Part shown: in pieces, positions 27,544-36,214 of the stretch
Numbering within the stretch: the first letter of the stretch is position 1
Layout of the letters: each line of letters starts with the position of its first letter
Assembly (NCBI RefSeq): GCF_003953935.1
Contig: NZ_RXLQ01000022.1
Span: 28,551 to 92,550, forward strand
Direction: 5' to 3'
Source: Massilia atriviolacea
GTDB taxonomy: Bacteria; Pseudomonadota; Gammaproteobacteria; Burkholderiales; Burkholderiaceae_D
DNA length: 64,000 nucleotides
Position numbers and translations under genes: made by a program
Notes under the pieces: generated by a model
Told to the model about the DNA's origin: nothing
Seen by the model: only the letters and a program-made list of their open reading frames with translations
Databases searched by the model: none

Positions 27544-28605
27544 ATGAAAAAATCCCTGCTTGCTCTGGCAGTTCTCGGCGCCACCGCCGGCTTTGCACAA
27601 GCACAATCTTCTGTGGTCATCTACGGCACGGTCGATGCCGGCATGATCAAACGTACCGACCAATCCTTGAACATCGGCAAGCGCGCAAATAACACCCTCG
27701 GTTTCAAAGGCGTGGAAGACCTCGGCAGCGGCCTGAAAGCCCTGTTCCAGCTCGAAATTCGTTATGAACCGGACTCGGGCACCATCGAGCAGGGCGCGAA
27801 CGGCATCCAGCGTCCCCTGTTCCAGGGCCAGAGCCGGGTCGGCCTGCAAGGCGGCTTCGGCATGGTGCGCATCGGACGCGGCCTGACCGCGTTCCAGGAA
27901 ACCAGCACCCTGTTCGAGCCCTTCCACGGCGTGCCGAGCCCGGCCGGTTTCCAGACCGACCTGATGGTGGCCGGCTACACTTCGGATCCGCTGGGCCTGG
28001 TCGGCAATTCGACCAACCGTTTCTCCAACGCCCTGTTCTATAACTCGAACGTGTACAAGGGCTTCCAGATCAATGCCACCGTCGGCACCAAGGAAGCGAG
28101 CTCGGGTTCGTCGGCCATCGTCGGCCGCGGCACCGCCGCCAATCCGCAATACCGGATCGGTTCGGAAGCGTCGGCCAATCCGTACTCGGTCTCGGCCACC
28201 TACACCGGCGTGTCCGGCTCGCTGATGCTGGCGGCCGAACGCAATGCGGTCGAATCGCGCCTGTGGTCGGTCGCCGGCTATGTGATGGCCACGCCGGACC
28301 TGAAACTGATGGCTTCGCGCACCCAGCAGGACCGCGGCCACACCTTCTTTAATAGCGAAGAAGCCCGTTCCTGGGTGGTCGGCGCCAATTACAAGATGGG
28401 CGCGGGCAAAATCCTGGCCGGTTATGGCCAGAAAAACCAGGGCGCTTTGAACCAGGGCATGCAAAAGACTAAACAAATGTCGATCGGCTATGAATACAGC
28501 TTGTCGCCACGCACTTATCTGTATGCGGATGCTTCCAACAAGAAAGGCCCGACCATTCCTTCGAGCATGAATATCTATGCATTGGGCGTGAATCACGCAT
28601 TTTGA
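27544..28605 (+). CDS. Outer-membrane porin, Gram-negative general type (first of two)
   Basis: A 353-residue trimeric-porin-type protein: signal peptide about 1-20 (KKSLLALAVLGATAGFAQA), mature start SSVVIYGTVDAG, which is the classic betaproteobacterial porin opening, then alternating beta strands such as FKGVEDLGSGLKALFQLE and VGLQGGFGMVRIGRG. It ends NIYALGVNHAF with the C-terminal Phe needed for BAM-dependent assembly. It forms a water-filled channel for small solutes; specificity cannot be read from sequence. ATG 27544 is used rather than GTG 27538 because the signal peptide starts there and AAGGA is 8 nt upstream. A second porin follows 270 bp later. Confidence 0.95.
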   Translation: MKKSLLALAVLGATAGFAQAQSSVVIYGTVDAGMIKRTDQSLNIGKRANNTLGFKGVEDLGSGLKALFQLEIRYEPDSGTIEQGANGIQRPLFQGQSRVGLQGGFGMVRIGRGLTAFQETSTLFEPFHGVPSPAGFQTDLMVAGYTSDPLGLVGNSTNRFSNALFYNSNVYKGFQINATVGTKEASSGSSAIVGRGTAANPQYRIGSEASANPYSVSATYTGVSGSLMLAAERNAVESRLWSVAGYVMATPDLKLMASRTQQDRGHTFFNSEEARSWVVGANYKMGAGKILAGYGQKNQGALNQGMQKTKQMSIGYEYSLSPRTYLYADASNKKGPTIPSSMNIYALGVNHAF

Positions 28606-28654
28606 TGCAGTGCGATATAAATCGCATGCAATATAAATAGTCCGGATATCCAAG

Positions 28655-28680
28655 GGGCGGCGATGGTAACATCGCCGCCC
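28655..28680 (+). terminator. Terminator-like hairpin after the first porin
   Basis: Perfect 11-base arms GGGCGGCGATG/CATCGCCGCCC with a GTAA tetraloop, followed by TTGTCATTT. It is very stable but the T-tract is broken. Position, 50 nt after the stop, fits a terminator or 3' stabiliser. Confidence 0.7.
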
Positions 28681-28875
28681 TTGTCATTTCCGCGTTATGC
28701 TGTGGTGTTTCGGTTAATACGGTATTGACGTTTTTGCTTCGTCTGTGTCTTTTTCGCAACCAGCACTTGCGTGCGCGATGGGCTTTCTGTACAAGGCTAA
28801 AAAACGATGGCATATTGGTTAAAACGAATTAGTACGCACGTTCGTTTTTATACAAAATAATCTCCTGGAGACACA

Positions 28876-30159
28876 ATGAAAACAAAATTAATCGCTGGTG
28901 TAATCGCTACCTGTTTCGCAGCCCCGGTCCTGGCCCAGTCCAGCGTGACCATTTACGGTATTGCCGACGCCGGTTTCATGAAAACCAAGGGTGAATCGGC
29001 CAAACTCGTCAGTGGCATCGCGGACGGTTCGCGCATCGGTCTCAAAGGTACCGAAGACATCGGCGGTGGTTACAAGGCCATCTTCAATCTGGAAGCGCGC
29101 GTCGAACTCGACACCGGTACCCAGAGCCCCGGCCTGGTAACGCCGAACCAAGGCCTGTACCTGACCAAGGGCATGGACGCCTTCAAGACCCCGGCCCTGG
29201 CGCCGACCCTGGCGACCCTGCGCGCCGGCCTGCAGCCGGCGATTGCCGTCAACGCCGAAAAAGCCCTGTTCGACCGCACCGCCATGGTCGGCCTGGTCAC
29301 CCCGGTCGGCGCGATCCTGGTCGGCCGCATGTACACCCCTGGCTACGAAGTGTTCGCCGCCGCCGACGCCTTCGAAACCGGCACCGCCGGCACCTGGGGC
29401 GGCATCACCGGCGGCACCGCCGGCTTTACCGCGCTGGGCGCGGACATCCGCTCGCAGAAATCGATCCAGTACCGCATCGCCACCCCGTCCGGCTTGGGCG
29501 GCTCGCTGATGTACGGCACCAAGAATTCCGGCTACCTGGGCCGCTACAACAAGTTCATGGGCGCCGCGATCACCTACAAGACCAGCATTTTCGACCTCGG
29601 CGTCGGCCACAACCAGGGTGAAGACCTGCAAGGCCGCAAGAGCCTGACCACCACCACCGTGGGCGGTTCGGTCAAGGTCGGCGACTTCAAGTTCTTCGCC
29701 GGCTACCACGACCAGGTCAACCGCAATTCGGCCCTGCTGGGCGATTACCTGGCGGTGTTCAACGGCCAGGTGGCGCCGGGCCTGCGCGCCGCCGGCGTAC
29801 CGGCTGCCAACGTTGCCGCCCTGACCAAGATCTACACCGACAACATCACCCGCAACAGCCAGGTCGACGCCAGCAGCTACCAGCTGGGCTTGCACTACCG
29901 CCTGGGCCAGGGCCGCATCATGGCCTCGGCCGCGCGCCAGAACGACCGCACCGTCTCGAACAGCGATGCGACCCTGCTGGCAGTCGGCTACGACTACAAC
30001 ATCTCGGCCCGTACCGACATCTACACCGTGCTGGCCAACATCAAGAACCAGAACGACGGCCAGTACACGCCGGGCGCGGCCGGTTCGCCGGGCGGCTTCA
30101 CCAAAGTCGCGGGCGACGACAGCCATTCGATCCAGATCGGCGTGCGGCACCGCTTCTAA
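28876..30159 (+). CDS. Outer-membrane porin, Gram-negative general type (second of two)
   Basis: A 427-residue porin with signal peptide about 1-20 (ending VLAQ) and mature SSVTIYGIADAGFM, LKGTEDIGGGYKAIFNLEAR and the final SHSIQIGVRHRF with C-terminal Phe. It is about 74 residues longer than the first porin; the extra length falls mainly in the first third, around TKGMDAFKTPALAPTLATLR, where loop L3-type segments lie, and in later surface loops, so the channels probably differ in size or selectivity. SD GGAG is 8 nt before the ATG. It has its own 270-bp upstream region and a strong terminator. Confidence 0.95.
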   Translation: MKTKLIAGVIATCFAAPVLAQSSVTIYGIADAGFMKTKGESAKLVSGIADGSRIGLKGTEDIGGGYKAIFNLEARVELDTGTQSPGLVTPNQGLYLTKGMDAFKTPALAPTLATLRAGLQPAIAVNAEKALFDRTAMVGLVTPVGAILVGRMYTPGYEVFAAADAFETGTAGTWGGITGGTAGFTALGADIRSQKSIQYRIATPSGLGGSLMYGTKNSGYLGRYNKFMGAAITYKTSIFDLGVGHNQGEDLQGRKSLTTTTVGGSVKVGDFKFFAGYHDQVNRNSALLGDYLAVFNGQVAPGLRAAGVPAANVAALTKIYTDNITRNSQVDASSYQLGLHYRLGQGRIMASAARQNDRTVSNSDATLLAVGYDYNISARTDIYTVLANIKNQNDGQYTPGAAGSPGGFTKVAGDDSHSIQIGVRHRF

Positions 30160-30186
30160 GCACGATCGGGCACGCTTGCGCACCGC

Positions 30187-30214
30187 AAAAAAGACGCCCC
30201 CGGGCGTCTTTTTT
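30187..30214 (+). terminator. Strong bidirectional-type terminator after the second porin
   Basis: AAAAAA, then GACGCCC/GGGCGTC with CC between the arms, then TTTTTT; begins 27 nt after the porin stop. The A-run would give a T-run on the other strand, but no leftward gene ends here. Confidence 0.9.
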
Positions 30215-30290
30215 CATGGGAGCGCGCAGGCTGTCGGTTAGAATTGCGAGACGTTTTTTACCCGCATCAAGATTTCAAGCAAAGACTCAC

Positions 30291-30953
30291 ATGACCGCCA
30301 CACTGGACTCCACCGCCGTCGCCGACTACCTGGCCGACCATCCGACCTTTTTCCAGGAACACGCCAACCTGCTGGGCGAGGTCAAGCTGTCCAGCCCGCT
30401 GACCGGCAAGGCCGTGTCGCTGCAGGAACGCCAGATGGAAGTCATGCGCGATAAATACAAGGCGCTCGAACTGCGCATGGCGGACCTGATCCGCCTGGCC
30501 GAAGCGAACGCCGCCATCGCCAACAAGTTCCACGGCTGGACCCAGGCCCTGCTCAAGGCGCGCCACGACAGCGACATGCCGCGCGCCCTGGTCGATGGCC
30601 TGGCCACCCATTTCGGCGTGCCGCAAGCGACCCTGCGCCTGTGGCAGCTGGCCCCGGCGCACGCCGGCAACTGGTACGTCAACGGCGTGTCGGAAGATGC
30701 GCGCCTGTTCGCCAACAGCCTGCTGGCGCCTTACTGCGGCAGCAACCACGACTTCGAAGCGGTGCGCTGGCTGGCCGACGCGGCGGCGGTGCAGTCGACC
30801 GTGATTCTGCCGCTGCGCAGCAACGGCAGCGCCTTCGGCCTGCTGATCCTCGGTTCGCCCGATCCGGAACGCTTCACCGCCAGCATGGGCACCGACTTCC
30901 TGGTCCACATCGGCGAAACCGCCAGCGCCGCGCTGGCCGCCCTGCGCGCCTGA
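30291..30953 (+). CDS. DUF484 family protein
   Basis: A 220-residue cytosolic protein. The N-terminal helix-turn region VADYLADHPTFFQEHANLL and VSLQERQMEVMRDK is the standard DUF484 opening, followed by a helical linker and a GAF-like C-terminal domain (STVILPLRSNGSAFGLLILGS, then FTASMGTDFLVHIGE). Members usually lie between dapF and xerC; no activity is proven, though a role alongside XerC or in signalling is often guessed. Here xerC follows after 1 nt, but dapF is displaced. ATG 30291 follows AAAGACTCAC with only a weak SD. Confidence 0.9.
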   Translation: MTATLDSTAVADYLADHPTFFQEHANLLGEVKLSSPLTGKAVSLQERQMEVMRDKYKALELRMADLIRLAEANAAIANKFHGWTQALLKARHDSDMPRALVDGLATHFGVPQATLRLWQLAPAHAGNWYVNGVSEDARLFANSLLAPYCGSNHDFEAVRWLADAAAVQSTVILPLRSNGSAFGLLILGSPDPERFTASMGTDFLVHIGETASAALAALRA

Positions 30954-30954
30954 G

Positions 30955-31920
30955 ATGCACAGCCAGGGCGCGAGCGCGGGCGAGCACGACGCCACCGACT
31001 GGGTCGGGCGCTATCTCGCGCAGCTGGCCACCCAGCGCCAGCTCTCGCCGCACACCATCGACGCCTACCGGCGCGACCTGCAACAATTGCAGACCCTGGC
31101 CAAGGGCATGCCCTGGCAACAGATGCGCCAGGCCGACATCCGCCGCCTGACCGCGATCCTGCACAGCCAGGAGCTGGGACCGCGCTCGATCGCCCGCAAG
31201 CTGTCGAGCTGGCGCGGCTTTTTCGGCTGGCTGGCGGAGCACATCACCCTGGCCGCCAACCCCACCGACGGCGTGCGCGCCCCCAAGCGCCCGGCCCCGC
31301 TGCCGAAAGCGCTGGCGGTGGACGATGCGGTGCAGCTGGTGGCGAGCGCACCGCCCGGCCGCAGCACCCTCACCTCCGCCGAGCTGTGCAACCGCGCCAT
31401 GTTCGAGCTGCTGTATTCGAGCGGCTTGCGGGTGGCCGAACTGGCCGGGCTCGACGTGACCTATCACAAGGGCGGCGAAGGCCAGGCGCCGTCGCTGGGC
31501 TGGATCGATATGGCCTCGGGCGACGTGCTGGTCACCGGCAAGGGCAACAAGATGCGCACGGTGCCGGTCGGCAGCCACGCGCGCGCCGCGCTGGCGGCCT
31601 GGCTGGCGGTGCGCCCGCCGCCGGCCGACGGCGGCAACGCCCTGTTCCTGTCCGAACGCGGCACGCGCGTGTCGCCGCGCGTGGTGCAATTGCGCCTGAA
31701 ACAGCATGCGATCGATGCCGGCACCCCGGTGCACGTGCATCCGCACATGCTGCGCCACTCCTTCGCCTCGCACGTGCTGCAATCGTCGGGCGACCTGCGC
31801 GCGGTGCAGGACATGCTGGGCCACGCCAGCATCACCTCGACCCAGGTCTACACCGCACTCGACTTCCAGCACCTGGCGGCCGTGTACGACCAGGCGCACC
31901 CGCGCGCCAAGGCGAAATAG
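30955..31920 (+). CDS. xerC: Tyrosine recombinase XerC
   Basis: Resolves chromosome dimers at dif together with XerD. The 321-residue protein has an N-terminal SAM-like core-binding domain (about 12-105) and a catalytic domain with every active residue visible: Arg159 in SSGLRV, Lys196 in TGKGNK, His264 and Arg267 in HMLRHSFASH, His290 in LGHASI and the nucleophile Tyr299 in TQVYTALD. ATG 30955 is one nucleotide after the DUF484 stop, so the two are translationally linked. Housekeeping XerC rather than a phage integrase is supported by this context and the ASITSTQVYT tail motif. Confidence 0.95.
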   Translation: MHSQGASAGEHDATDWVGRYLAQLATQRQLSPHTIDAYRRDLQQLQTLAKGMPWQQMRQADIRRLTAILHSQELGPRSIARKLSSWRGFFGWLAEHITLAANPTDGVRAPKRPAPLPKALAVDDAVQLVASAPPGRSTLTSAELCNRAMFELLYSSGLRVAELAGLDVTYHKGGEGQAPSLGWIDMASGDVLVTGKGNKMRTVPVGSHARAALAAWLAVRPPPADGGNALFLSERGTRVSPRVVQLRLKQHAIDAGTPVHVHPHMLRHSFASHVLQSSGDLRAVQDMLGHASITSTQVYTALDFQHLAAVYDQAHPRAKAK

Positions 31921-31983
31921 GAAGCAAAAACGGGGCCGCAAACGCCCGCGCGGCATGATCCGCATCAAGCCGCATGGCGGTAG

Positions 31984-32013
31984 TTGGAAGCAATTGGCGA
32001 AATCCGGCATAAT
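31984..32013 (+). promoter_or_regulatory. Candidate promoter of the CobW-type GTPase gene
   Basis: TTGGAA (31984-31989) and CATAAT (32008-32013) are 18 bp apart, ending 48 nt before the start codon. No Zur-type palindrome is evident, so zinc control is not supported by sequence. Confidence 0.45.
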
Positions 32014-32061
32014 CGCTCGATTATTCGCCCGCTCCCGGGCAGCACACTGATTGACGACAAC

Positions 32062-33117
32062 ATGGCCCTCATTCCCAGCACCATCCTGACCGGCTTCCTC
32101 GGCGCCGGCAAAACCACGCTCCTCAATCGCATCCTGCAGGAAGATCACGGGCTGAAGATTGCCGTCATCGAAAACGAATTCGGCCAGGAAAACATCGACA
32201 ACGAGATCCTGGTGCAGGACAGCAGCGAGCAGATCGTCGAAATGAACAACGGCTGCATCTGCTGCACCGTGCGCGGCGACCTGATCGTGGCGCTTTCCAA
32301 TCTCGCGCAAAAGCGCGAAGCGGGCGAGCTGCAGTTCGACCGCATCATCATCGAAACCACCGGCCTGGCCAATCCGGGCCCGGTGGCGCAGACCTTCTTC
32401 ATGGACGAGGAAGTGGGCGTGCACTACATGCTCGACGCGGTGCTGACCGTGGTCGACGCGCGCCACGCCATGACCCAGCTCGACGAGTACGAGGAAGCCC
32501 AGCGCCAGGTCGGCTTTGCCGACAAGCTGCTCATTTCCAAGACCGACCTGGTCGATGCCGCCCAGCTCGACGCGCTCAAGGCGCGCCTGCGGCGCATCAA
32601 CCCGCGCGCGCCGATCAGCCAGGTCGACTTCGGCCGCGCCCCGCTGGCCGAGGTGCTCGACATCCGCGGCTTCAACCTCAACGACAAGCTGGACATCGAC
32701 CCCGACTTCCTCAAGGCCGAGGAAGCGCACGGCCACGATCACGATCACGTGCACACCGACGCCTGCCGCCACGAGCACGGGCACGACCACGACCATAATC
32801 ACCACCATGGCCGCCACAGCGACGACATCGCCGCCTTCGTGTTCAGGAGCGCGCGCCCCTTCGACCCGGCCAAGCTCGACGAATTCCTGGCCAGCCTGGT
32901 CAATGTCTTCGGTCCGCGCATGCTGCGCTACAAGGGCGTGCTGCTGATGCAGGGCGCCGAGCGCAAGGTGGTATTCCAGGGCGTGCACCAGATGATGGGC
33001 AGCGATCTGGGCGCAAAATGGGGCGAAAACGAGGAACGTGGCAGCAAAATGGTTTTTATTGGCAAAAATTTACCAAAAGATGTCTTTGTCAGCGGTTTGG
33101 AACAATGTTTGGTATAA
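32062..33117 (+). CDS. CobW/COG0523-family GTP-binding metallochaperone-like protein
   Basis: A 351-residue G3E-family GTPase. Walker A GFLGAGKTT is at 11-19, the metal-binding CICC is at Cys65, Cys67 and Cys68 (family CxCC), and the guanine-specifying SKTD motif is in LLISKTDLVD. A strongly His-rich stretch (about 226-260, with alternating HDHDH and HEHGH) sits before the CobW C-terminal domain and could hold zinc, cobalt or nickel. COG0523 members deliver or insert metals, several under zinc limitation; which metal and client apply here is unknown. ATG 32062 starts directly at the P-loop domain; longer frames are unlikely. Confidence 0.93.
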   Translation: MALIPSTILTGFLGAGKTTLLNRILQEDHGLKIAVIENEFGQENIDNEILVQDSSEQIVEMNNGCICCTVRGDLIVALSNLAQKREAGELQFDRIIIETTGLANPGPVAQTFFMDEEVGVHYMLDAVLTVVDARHAMTQLDEYEEAQRQVGFADKLLISKTDLVDAAQLDALKARLRRINPRAPISQVDFGRAPLAEVLDIRGFNLNDKLDIDPDFLKAEEAHGHDHDHVHTDACRHEHGHDHDHNHHHGRHSDDIAAFVFRSARPFDPAKLDEFLASLVNVFGPRMLRYKGVLLMQGAERKVVFQGVHQMMGSDLGAKWGENEERGSKMVFIGKNLPKDVFVSGLEQCLV

Positions 33118-33273
33118 ACTATCCGGGTTTTAAGATGCCCGCTTTAGCGCACCGGCAGTAAATAGGTATCCAGGTGCGGAAACAGACGAACAAGGCGGCA
33201 GTTCAGCAAGCCGTCAAGGTAGGCGCTTCGGGCGCAGGCATCGCCGCTTTACCGGTGCCGCGCCCGGGTTAGC

Positions 33274-33282
33274 TGATAAAAT
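33274..33282 (+). promoter_or_regulatory. Candidate extended -10 of dksA
   Basis: TGATAAAAT matches an extended -10 (TGn plus TAAAAT) 33 nt before the dksA start codon. No good -35 is apparent. Confidence 0.35.
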
Positions 33283-33315
33283 GAAACCACCGTCGTATCG
33301 AAGGTAAGTGAAGTC

Positions 33316-33768
33316 ATGACTAAAACAACTAAATCGACCCCCGCCGTCAATACAGAAGGCCATCTCATCTCGGAAGAAGAAATCCGGGCCATGGGTGAGA
33401 AGGACTATATGAATCCGGCGCAGTTGGCGTTTTTCAAGGCGCGTTTGCAGCAGCTCGAAAAAGACTTGCTCAAGAACGCAGGCGAGACCACCGAGCACCT
33501 GCGCGAAACCGTGCTGGTGCCCGATCCGGCCGACCGCGCCACGATCGAAGAAGAACACGCGCTCGAACTGCGCACGCGCGACCGCGAGCGCAAGCTGCTG
33601 AAAAAGGTGCAGCAGTCGATCGCCGCCATCGACGCGGGCGACTACGGCTGGTGCGAAGAGACGGGCGAACCGATCGGCATTCCGCGCCTGATCGCGCGCC
33701 CGACCGCGACCCTCTCGCTCGAAGCGCAGCAGCGCCGCGAGCTGAAACAAAAACTGTACGGCGATTGA
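33316..33768 (+). CDS. dksA: RNA polymerase-binding transcription factor DksA, reduced-cysteine form
   Basis: A 150-residue partner of ppGpp that enters the RNA polymerase secondary channel. The coiled-coil hairpin is at about 35-107, with the tip residues Asp70, Asp73 and Ala75 in PDPADRA equivalent to the functional DxxDxA of E. coli. The zinc-finger region keeps only Cys113; the other three ligand positions are Thr116, Ser134 and Ala137 (in CEETG and TLSLEAQ). Such forms fold without zinc in other bacteria and remain active, so it could work when zinc is scarce. It follows a CobW-type metal GTPase gene and is closed by a strong terminator. Confidence 0.95.
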   Translation: MTKTTKSTPAVNTEGHLISEEEIRAMGEKDYMNPAQLAFFKARLQQLEKDLLKNAGETTEHLRETVLVPDPADRATIEEEHALELRTRDRERKLLKKVQQSIAAIDAGDYGWCEETGEPIGIPRLIARPTATLSLEAQQRRELKQKLYGD

Positions 33769-33793
33769 GTATCGCCGCACGCCGACTCCGAAG

Positions 33794-33826
33794 AAGCATG
33801 CGGGTTCGCCCCCGCATGCTTTTTTG
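33794..33826 (+). terminator. Rho-independent terminator after dksA
   Basis: Arms AAGCATGCGGG/CCCGCATGCTT with a 6-nt loop, followed by a T-run and TTGTTTT, 26 nt after the stop. Confidence 0.93.
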
Positions 33827-34052
33827 TTTTGCCGCTCCCGCCAATCCCACTCAAAGTTTGCCTATCGGCTACACTATGCTGGCATGTCCAGGGTGGCCGG
33901 CGGCATGGGCGGCTGGCGCCGGCCGGGCCGGCATGCTACCGTGCGGCTTGGTACGGCGTGTGCGGCAATGGATTCAGGCAGGGCGCCTGGCGCACGCGAT
34001 GCGCCAAGTGCGGTTGGCGCAGTGCGCAGCGTAGAACGAGACAGGGAACGAC

Positions 34053-35381
34053 GTGGGTATCTTCTCCATCTTCAACAAGAAGAAAACTGATCAGCCTGGC
34101 GGCAAGAATGCGCCGGACTCGCGCCTGCGCGTCGGCGAACCGTCGCGCCTGGCCGCCGACACCGATGCCGACCGCGCGCGCCAGCGCGAGATCGCGCGCG
34201 CCACGGCGGCCAAGATCGACGCCATCGAATCGGCCATGTCGAACGACATCTTCAACACGCCCGAACCGGCCTGGGGCAGCGGCCCGCGCAAGGCCAAGAC
34301 GGCGGCCGACGGCGGCGCGCCCGACACCCTGCCGATGCTGGAACTGGCCACCACCGAATTGCTGGCCGACGAAGACTTGCCGGACGCGCCGGTGCCGGCC
34401 CAGACCGCGCCCGTCATCGAAGAAATCGCCATCATGTTCGCCAACGACCAGATGGCCGTCACCGAACACATGCTGCTCGATAACCTTGCCGAGCTGGGCA
34501 AGGACGACCGCACCATCTGGTGGATGCTGTTCGACCTCTACCAGGTCGGCGGACGCCAGGATGACTTCGACAATATTGCAATCGATTACGCGAGCCGCTT
34601 CGAAACCTCGCCGCCCTCGTGGTCGCCGCCGCTCATGCCGCCCGGTATGGAAGAGCGCACCTTCGCCGGCGTCACCCCGACCGAAGTCTTCAGTGGCGTG
34701 CTGGACGGCGAAGTCGCGCCGCGCCTGGAACGCCTGTTGCAGCGCGCCAGCGAAAACCCGGTGCTGCGCCTCGAATTCGCGCGCATCCAGAGCGTCACCC
34801 CGGACGGTTGCGCCCTGCTGCTGGAAACCATGAACCGCCTGCGCGCCAGCGAGCGCGAGCTGATCGTGGCCGGCGCCGCCGAACTGGCCGAGCTGGTTCA
34901 CTCGACCATCGAAATCGGCAAGCGCGACGCCAGCGAAGCGCCCTGGCTGCTGCTGCTGGCCCTGTTCCAGCTGCTCGACCGCGAAAAGGACTTCGAAGAA
35001 ACGGCGATGGATTACTGCGTCACCTACGAGGTCTCGCCGCCGTCCTTCGAACCGTCGCTGAGCACCGCCACCTCGGTCAGCATCCTGCACACGCCGCCGG
35101 CCACCGAAGGCTTCATGCTGCCCTCGGTCATCGACGGCGCGACCACGGCCCTGTTCCAGGCCATCGACGCGTATGCCGCCGACAGCGCCGAAACGGTGCT
35201 GTTCGACTGCTCGCGCCTGGCGCGGGTCGACTACGCCGCCGCCGCCGCCCTGCTCAACCGCTTGCGCCCGATCGCGGCCGAGAAAAAAATCGAGCTGCGC
35301 GAATTGAACCATTTGGTCGCCGCACTGTTCAAACTACTGGGCTTCACGGAAGTGGCCAAGCTGTTCCCGCACAGGTACTGA
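34053..35381 (+). CDS. Protein with two STAS-like domains, function unknown
   Basis: A 442-residue acidic cytosolic protein. The first 110 residues look disordered after a short MGIFSIFNKKK start. A helical segment with FANDQMAVTEHMLLDNLAEL follows. Then come two similar STAS-like units: one ending VLRLEFARIQSVTPDGCALLLETMNRL (about 225-275), the other with TVLFDCSRLARVDYAAAAALLNRLRPI (about 375-412) followed by ELRELNHLVAALFKLLGF. A tandem spacing segment (EAPWLLLLALFQLLDREKDFEETAMDYCVTYEVSPPSFEP) repeats an earlier one (WWMLFDLYQVGGRQDDF..IDYASRFETSPPSW), so the protein is an internal duplication. The start is GTG. It lies between dksA and hslV; the role is not known. Confidence 0.75.
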   Translation: MGIFSIFNKKKTDQPGGKNAPDSRLRVGEPSRLAADTDADRARQREIARATAAKIDAIESAMSNDIFNTPEPAWGSGPRKAKTAADGGAPDTLPMLELATTELLADEDLPDAPVPAQTAPVIEEIAIMFANDQMAVTEHMLLDNLAELGKDDRTIWWMLFDLYQVGGRQDDFDNIAIDYASRFETSPPSWSPPLMPPGMEERTFAGVTPTEVFSGVLDGEVAPRLERLLQRASENPVLRLEFARIQSVTPDGCALLLETMNRLRASERELIVAGAAELAELVHSTIEIGKRDASEAPWLLLLALFQLLDREKDFEETAMDYCVTYEVSPPSFEPSLSTATSVSILHTPPATEGFMLPSVIDGATTALFQAIDAYAADSAETVLFDCSRLARVDYAAAAALLNRLRPIAAEKKIELRELNHLVAALFKLLGFTEVAKLFPHRY

Positions 35382-35666
35382 CCTTCGCTATCGGCCCCGC
35401 TTGCCGTTGATGACGGCAGTCGAGAAGAGCGCCGACCCTGACGCGGTCTTCCCCGCCAGGGCGGAGATCCATCGCACGGCAAGTCAGCGCTGCCATGGAT
35501 CCTTGCCGTCGCCGGGAGGACGGCCCTTGATTCGAGGGCATTGCCATCAGGGCGCGCCTGCCGCTAGCTGTCTTGCAATTTTCGTGAGCATCCCCATTTC
35601 TGGGAGGCATGCAGCCGCGCGGGAACCGACCCCGGCCGGCCGCTCCATCACTGAGAGGCAACGATA

Positions 35667-36203
35667 ATGGAACAATTTCACGGCACCACCATCCTGTGCG
35701 TACGGCGCGGCAAGCAAGTTGCGCTCGGCGGCGATGGCCAGGTCACACTCGGCAACATCGTCATGAAGGGCACGGCCCGCAAGGTGCGCAAGCTGTACCA
35801 GGGCAAAGTGCTGTGCGGCTTCGCCGGCGGCACCGCCGACGCCTTCACCCTGCTCGACCGCTTCGAAGGCAAGCTCGAAAAGCACCAGGGCAACCTGCTG
35901 CGCGCCTCGGTGGAACTGGCCAAGGACTGGCGCACCGACCGCGTGCTGCGCCGCCTGGAAGCGATGCTGCTGGTGGCCGACCATGAATCGACCCTGGTCA
36001 TCACCGGCAATGGCGACGTGCTCGAACCCGAAGACGGCGTCGGCGCCATCGGTTCCGGCGGCACCTACGCCCAGTCGGCCGCCAAGGCCCTGCAAGAAAA
36101 TACCGAGCTCTCGCCGGCCGAGATCGTCAAGAAATCGCTGACCATCGCCGGCCAGCTGTGCATCTACACGAATATGTCGCACATCATCGAAACACTGGAT
36201 TAA
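35667..36203 (+). CDS. hslV: ATP-dependent protease subunit HslV
   Basis: The peptidase half of the HslUV (ClpQY) protease, a double hexamer degrading misfolded and regulatory proteins. The 178-residue chain has the threonine-protease start [11 protein letters not shown]; the residue after Gly6, Thr7, should become the N-terminal nucleophile after processing. [12 protein letters not shown] and [12 protein letters not shown] are proteasome-beta-type active-site regions, and [16 protein letters not shown] is conserved. It is followed 11 nt later by hslU. SD GAGAGG is upstream of the ATG. Confidence 0.97.
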   Translation: MEQFHGTTILCVRRGKQVALGGDGQVTLGNIVMKGTARKVRKLYQGKVLCGFAGGTADAFTLLDRFEGKLEKHQGNLLRASVELAKDWRTDRVLRRLEAMLLVADHESTLVITGNGDVLEPEDGVGAIGSGGTYAQSAAKALQENTELSPAEIVKKSLTIAGQLCIYTNMSHIIETLD

Positions 36204-36214
36204 GGGGAAGCACC

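Noticed and set aside
27227..27547. 106-codon frame upstream of the first porin
   Set aside because: No SD, low resemblance to any family, and it runs into the porin start in another frame; the region looks like promoter and leader.
30955..31920. Mobile-element integrase
   Set aside because: The tyrosine recombinase is directly coupled to DUF484, as for housekeeping xerC, and there are no attachment repeats around it.
32720..32830. Tandem DNA repeat in the CobW-type gene
   Set aside because: The repetitive CAC/GAC codons simply encode the His/Asp-rich metal-binding stretch.
33794..33826. tRNA-like arm because of GGTTCG
   Set aside because: It is the loop of a perfect hairpin with a T-run after dksA; no acceptor or anticodon arms are present.
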